The translations under genes were made by a program, and so were the position numbers. From Anaerolineae bacterium (lineage in GTDB: Bacteria > Chloroflexota > Anaerolineae > Aggregatilineales > Phototrophicaceae): 24,326 bases of DNA. A model generated the notes under the pieces. The model did no database searches, was not told where the DNA came from, and saw nothing but the letters and a program-made list of their open reading frames with translations. The number at the start of each line of letters is the position of its first letter. Positions within the stretch are counted from its first letter, which is position 1. Location of the stretch: positions 1 through 24,326 of the forward strand of contig JALONY010000011.1 of NCBI GenBank assembly GCA_025454715.1. Reading direction: 5' to 3'. Of this stretch, positions 20,875 to 24,326 are shown piece by piece.

Positions 20875-20920
20875 CAAAACGGGCGCCCGATGGTCAAAAC
20901 CATTCGGTGCCCCCGTTTTG
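20875..20920 (-). terminator. Hairpin between STAND gene and aldo/keto reductase
   Basis: A long imperfect inverted repeat (CAAAACGGGCGCCCGATGGT at 20875-20894 against 20899-20920, with small bulges) ends in GTTTTG on the minus strand. It lies 22 bp after the STAND stop and probably ends that transcript. The T-run is only four bases. Confidence 0.6.
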
Positions 20921-20942
20921 ACGCCGCTACCGCGCCCCAACC

Positions 20943-23900
20943 TTACCGAATCAAGCGCAAGAACAAGATGCGCCCCGCCCCGTCCCCGGCGGCGAACACA
21001 TCGCGCTCGCCCAGCCACGCCATCTGCCAGACCGGCGCATCGGTGAAGCACACGCGCTGGGTGTGGCCGCTCACGATGTCCCACGTCCACAAGGTTTGGT
21101 CACGGAAGGCCAAGACCACCGTCCGCCCGTCGGGGGCGCAATGGGCGCAGCTCAGCGCGCCGTGGCCGGTGTAGGTGTGCAGGATGTCGCCGGTCTGGGC
21201 GTCCCAGACATAGGCCATCCCGTCGAGGCCGCTGGTCAGCACGCGCTGGCCGTCGCTGAGGTAGTGCGCGCTGGTCAGGCGCTCGGTGTAGATTTCTTTG
21301 CTGATGCGGTCGCTGGGCAGGGTCAGGGTGAGCAGGTGGCGTTGCTCCGCGTCGGTGCTGACGATTTTGACGCTGTCGCGCTCCAATATCAGGCGGGCGG
21401 CACCGTCGGGGCGCAGGCGGCGTACCTCGGTATCGACCGGTTGTCCGCTCAGGTCGGCCTGTGGGGTGCCGGTATGCGCGTCCCACAGATGGGCGCTGTT
21501 GTCGTCACCGGCCACGGTCAGCACATGGTCTGGCGCTTGATATTGCACGACCGTGATGCCGTTTTTGTGCAGGCGGGTTTTGGGCGGTTCATGCGTCAGG
21601 TGGACGTGCCAGACGCGCAACAAACGGTCGTTCGAGGCGGTCACGATGGTCTGGCCGTCGGGGCTGAAGCACGCCTCGTAAATGCGCGACGAGTGGCCTT
21701 CCAATCGCCGAATCAACGCGCCGCTGACGACCTGCCACAAGCACGCGCTCTTCTCCTCGTTCGAGCCCAGCACGGTTTGGCCGTCGGGCGAGAACTGCAC
21801 GCTGGTGATGCCGCGAAAGCTGCCGGTCAGGGTGCGGAGGGGCGCGCCGGTCTGGGCGTCCCACAGGCGCACCGTGCGGTCTACCGAGCCGGTGGCGATG
21901 AGGCGCCCATCCGGGCTGAAGGCGGCGCGGTTGACGGTCATCGTGTGGCCGTCGAGGGCGTGCAACAATGCCCCGTCACTGACGCGGATGACCAGCGCCT
22001 TGCCCTCGCGGGCGCACACGACCAAGGTTTGCCCGTCGGGGCTGAGCGCGATGGAGCGCACGCCGGTGCTGTGACGGTAGACGATGTGCGATTGGTCGGT
22101 GGCGATGTGCCACGCCCGCACGGTGCGGTCATTGCTGCCGCTGATGACGGTCTGACCGTCCGGGGTGAACACGGCGCGCAAGACCGCCACGCTGTGACCG
22201 TTGAAGGTCTTGCGCGGTGCGCCGGTGCGGGCGTCCCACACGCGCACGGTTTTATCGCTGGAGCTGCTGAGCAACCAGCGGCCATCGGGCGAGAATTGCA
22301 CGCTGTTCACGACATCGGTGTGGCCGGTCAGCAGGCCGCGCAACGCGCCATTGTGCGCGTCCCACACCAAGATGCTGTTGTCGGTCGAGCCGCTGGCAAT
22401 CAGGGTCTGGTCAGGGGCGTAGGCCACGCAACGCACGCTGTTTTTATGGCCGTGCAAAATCTTGCGCACCCAACCCCCGGCGGGGTCGTGGGTCGGGAAG
22501 CCGCTGTCGGGGTAGGCGGGCAAGATGAACCCGGCGGGCGCGCCGATGCCGTCGGTCAGGGCGCGGAGGTCGGGGTGGGTGCGGTGCGGGATGAGCCGCC
22601 CCAACAGTTGATGGGCGAGGGCGTCGGGGTCTTGCGCCAGCACCGCCGCCGAAATCGAGAGGGCGTCGTGCAGCAAGCCGATGGCGGGGTCGGCGGATAG
22701 GCGTGCGGCGTCGGACAGCAGGCTTTGCACGTCGGTTTGGCCGAGCTTGGCGCGCAGCCAGCCGAAATCGAGCAACAGGGCGCGCAAGGCGTCGGCTTGC
22801 CCGCCCTCGCTCAGGTGGTGGCCGAGGTAGCGCCACGCATACGGGGTCGGGAGGGCGTGCGGGTCGCCCCATGTCGCAATCAGGCGGGCGTGGGCGTTTT
22901 TGAGGGCGTCTGCGCCCATCCGCCGCTGAAAGACCTCGCGCATCCGGTCGTGCAGGCGCACGCCACCGGTCGGGTCGGGCAGCACGAAATGGCCGCGCAA
23001 GCGCCCCAACAAGCGCTTGGCCTGAAACCCGCCCAATTGGGCGGTGCCTTGCCACAGGCTGAGGATGGTGGCCTCTGGCGCGCTCACGTCCTCGGGCAAC
23101 ACGCCCAGCTCATACACGCGCCGTTGTTCGTCGGGCGAGAAGCGCCGCAAGCTGATGTCGATGGATTGGTTGAGGGCTTTGCCGCGCCCGCTGTCGGTGT
23201 CGTCGAAGGCGTCGAGTCCGGCCTCGACGATGCCGCTCTCGACATAATCGAGGGCGTCGGCCAGCGGGTGGTGGCCGGTCACGATTTCCTCGCGCAACGT
23301 CCCGCCGAAAATGCCCAGCAGCAACGGCCAGCCGCCCAAGCGCACCGCCAGCGCGTGCAGGCGGGCGCGGTCTGGGGCGTTGGGTGTCAGGGTGTCCGGC
23401 AGGTGGCGCAACAGGGTTTGGGTGGCCTCGTCGGCGGTCATCTGATCGATTTGGATCGGGGCGTCGTCACGCTTGGCGACCGAGGCATCGCGGGTGGTGA
23501 TGAGCACGGAGCATTGCGGGATGTTCAGGAGCGGCTCGACCAGCGAGACCTCCCACACGTCGTCCAAGACCAGCAGGGCATCGCGCCCGTCGAGGGCGTC
23601 GCGCACGGCGCGCAGCGCGTTGGACGGCTCTGGGCGCGGGCGCTTGAGCGCGTCGAGGACGGCGTACAGGCTGTCGGTCAGGCGCTCGCCGGTCTCGCCG
23701 ACCGTCACCCACAGCACGCCGCCGGTATAGACCTCGGTCACCGAGGCGTCGCCAGCGAAGGCGCGCACGGCGGTGGTCTTGCCGAACCCGCCCGACCCCC
23801 ACACCACGCTGACGCCGAAGCGCGGCTCGGACAGGTCGGGCGACAGCAGGCGCTGGGTCAGGTGCTGTTGCACGGTCGGGCGGGCGACCGCCGTCTCGGA

Positions 23901-24326
23901 CAGGGGCGGGGTCATGTTGACGGCGGGGGCGGGCGCCACCGGCGACTCGATTTGCGCCAAGAAGCGGCGCTGGGTGTGGGCGTAATCGGGGTGGGTCGGG
24001 TCGAGGATGAAGACATCGACCTTTTTGACCCAATTGGGGGCGCGGTTGAGCACGCCGGTCTCGAACACGACCGGCAGGATGGGCGTGCCTGCGCGGCGGG
24101 CGTGCACCCACTCGCGCCGGACGACCGGCGACTCGAGGGCGCCGTCGGTCAGGATGAGCACGACCGCATGAGCGCGCTCGATGGCGTCGGCGATTTGCGG
24201 CCACCATGCGTCGCCGCCGCCCATGGCCACCACGTCTTGCCAGATGGCGAAGCCGTGCGACTCGAGGGTGGTGCGGAGGGTGTTGGCGTGGTCGCGCCCG
24301 TCGCGGCGGGCGTAGGAGATGAAGAG
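20943..24326 (-). CDS. TIR / NB-ARC / WD40 STAND protein (5' end outside window)
   Basis: 1127 residues are visible; the frame is open to the window edge, so the N-terminus is missing by a few residues or more. In visible numbering, residues 1 to about 115 are a TIR domain. It opens [10 protein letters not shown], continues FAIWQDV and [13 protein letters not shown], and carries a probable NADase glutamate (Glu72) in [11 protein letters not shown]. About 140-480 is NB-ARC: P-loop GSGGFGKTT (177-185), Walker B LLVLDDVW (251-258), [22 protein letters not shown] (GLPL-like) and [11 protein letters not shown] (MHD-like). A helical region of about 140 residues follows. About 623-1127 holds roughly twelve WD40 repeats (GHxxxVxxxxFSPDG to VRVWD pattern). 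This is the APAF-1/plant NLR-like layout of bacterial STAND sensors. In relatives the repeats sense a trigger, the ATPase oligomerises and TIR degrades NAD+ or makes a signal. A role in phage defence is plausible but not shown. Confidence 0.93.
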   Translation of the reverse strand, partial: LFISYARRDGRDHANTLRTTLESHGFAIWQDVVAMGGGDAWWPQIADAIERAHAVVLILTDGALESPVVRREWVHARRAGTPILPVVFETGVLNRAPNWVKKVDVFILDPTHPDYAHTQRRFLAQIESPVAPAPAVNMTPPLSETAVARPTVQQHLTQRLLSPDLSEPRFGVSVVWGSGGFGKTTAVRAFAGDASVTEVYTGGVLWVTVGETGERLTDSLYAVLDALKRPRPEPSNALRAVRDALDGRDALLVLDDVWEVSLVEPLLNIPQCSVLITTRDASVAKRDDAPIQIDQMTADEATQTLLRHLPDTLTPNAPDRARLHALAVRLGGWPLLLGIFGGTLREEIVTGHHPLADALDYVESGIVEAGLDAFDDTDSGRGKALNQSIDISLRRFSPDEQRRVYELGVLPEDVSAPEATILSLWQGTAQLGGFQAKRLLGRLRGHFVLPDPTGGVRLHDRMREVFQRRMGADALKNAHARLIATWGDPHALPTPYAWRYLGHHLSEGGQADALRALLLDFGWLRAKLGQTDVQSLLSDAARLSADPAIGLLHDALSISAAVLAQDPDALAHQLLGRLIPHRTHPDLRALTDGIGAPAGFILPAYPDSGFPTHDPAGGWVRKILHGHKNSVRCVAYAPDQTLIASGSTDNSILVWDAHNGALRGLLTGHTDVVNSVQFSPDGRWLLSSSSDKTVRVWDARTGAPRKTFNGHSVAVLRAVFTPDGQTVISGSNDRTVRAWHIATDQSHIVYRHSTGVRSIALSPDGQTLVVCAREGKALVIRVSDGALLHALDGHTMTVNRAAFSPDGRLIATGSVDRTVRLWDAQTGAPLRTLTGSFRGITSVQFSPDGQTVLGSNEEKSACLWQVVSGALIRRLEGHSSRIYEACFSPDGQTIVTASNDRLLRVWHVHLTHEPPKTRLHKNGITVVQYQAPDHVLTVAGDDNSAHLWDAHTGTPQADLSGQPVDTEVRRLRPDGAARLILERDSVKIVSTDAEQRHLLTLTLPSDRISKEIYTERLTSAHYLSDGQRVLTSGLDGMAYVWDAQTGDILHTYTGHGALSCAHCAPDGRTVVLAFRDQTLWTWDIVSGHTQRVCFTDAPVWQMAWLGERDVFAAGDGAGRILFLRLIR

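Noticed and set aside
20845..21090. N-terminal extension of the aldo/keto reductase
   Set aside because: It crosses a terminator-like hairpin and the end of the STAND gene; the ATG at 20844 has a ribosome site and the normal family N-terminus.

Overview
The window is GC-rich and gene-dense. It looks like a chromosomal segment of a Chloroflexota bacterium, possibly of the Anaerolineae type. This is inference from style: secreted PA14/SH3 and WD40 proteins, a TIR/NB-ARC/WD40 giant, a DUF4342 protein and many GTAG-flanked palindromes between genes. No rRNA, tRNA, CRISPR array or transposase gene is visible.

Layout. 1-3071 (+): the 3' end of transketolase with a terminator, then a metallophosphoesterase and a DtxR-family regulator 5 bp apart. 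3072-4905 (-): an orphan ABC solute-binding protein broken by a one-base frameshift, and a DUF4342 protein. 5134-8182 (+): a secreted PA14/SH3 protein with a strong terminator, then a TetR regulator whose promoter carries two operator palindromes, overlapping by ATGA with a damaged MFS exporter. 8337-10981 (-): nadE, an alpha/beta hydrolase and a secreted WD40 protein in a tight operon. 11066-19316 (+): a three-repeat Pho box drives phnD-phnC-phnE, followed closely by a CorC-type CNNM/CBS protein, a UbiA prenyltransferase and a GMC alcohol oxidase that lacks its C-terminus. 19317-19956: a gene-free, palindrome-rich block with an 83-bp direct repeat. 19957-24326 (-): an aldo/keto reductase and the 3' part of a TIR/NB-ARC/WD40 STAND protein that runs off the window.

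Main points of interest: (i) PhnE is about 710 residues instead of about 270, because a roughly 315-residue multi-membrane-segment insertion splits the permease domain and an extracytoplasmic domain is added at the N-terminus. (ii) The Pho box has the 8-bp repeat plus 3-bp spacer layout described for cyanobacteria. (iii) A dispersed hairpin family has fixed geometry (GTAG flank, 9-bp arm, 2-nt loop, 9-bp arm, GCC flank) but changing arm sequences; it resembles RAYT-mobilised REP elements. One decayed copy supplies the premature stop of the GMC oxidase. (iv) The DtxR-like regulator seems to have lost its primary metal ligands. (v) The bacterial NLR-like TIR/NB-ARC/WD40 protein may be a defence or signalling protein.

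Two genes (solute-binding protein, MFS) carry apparent single-base deletions, three in all. These may be real decay or assembly errors, and only reads can tell.
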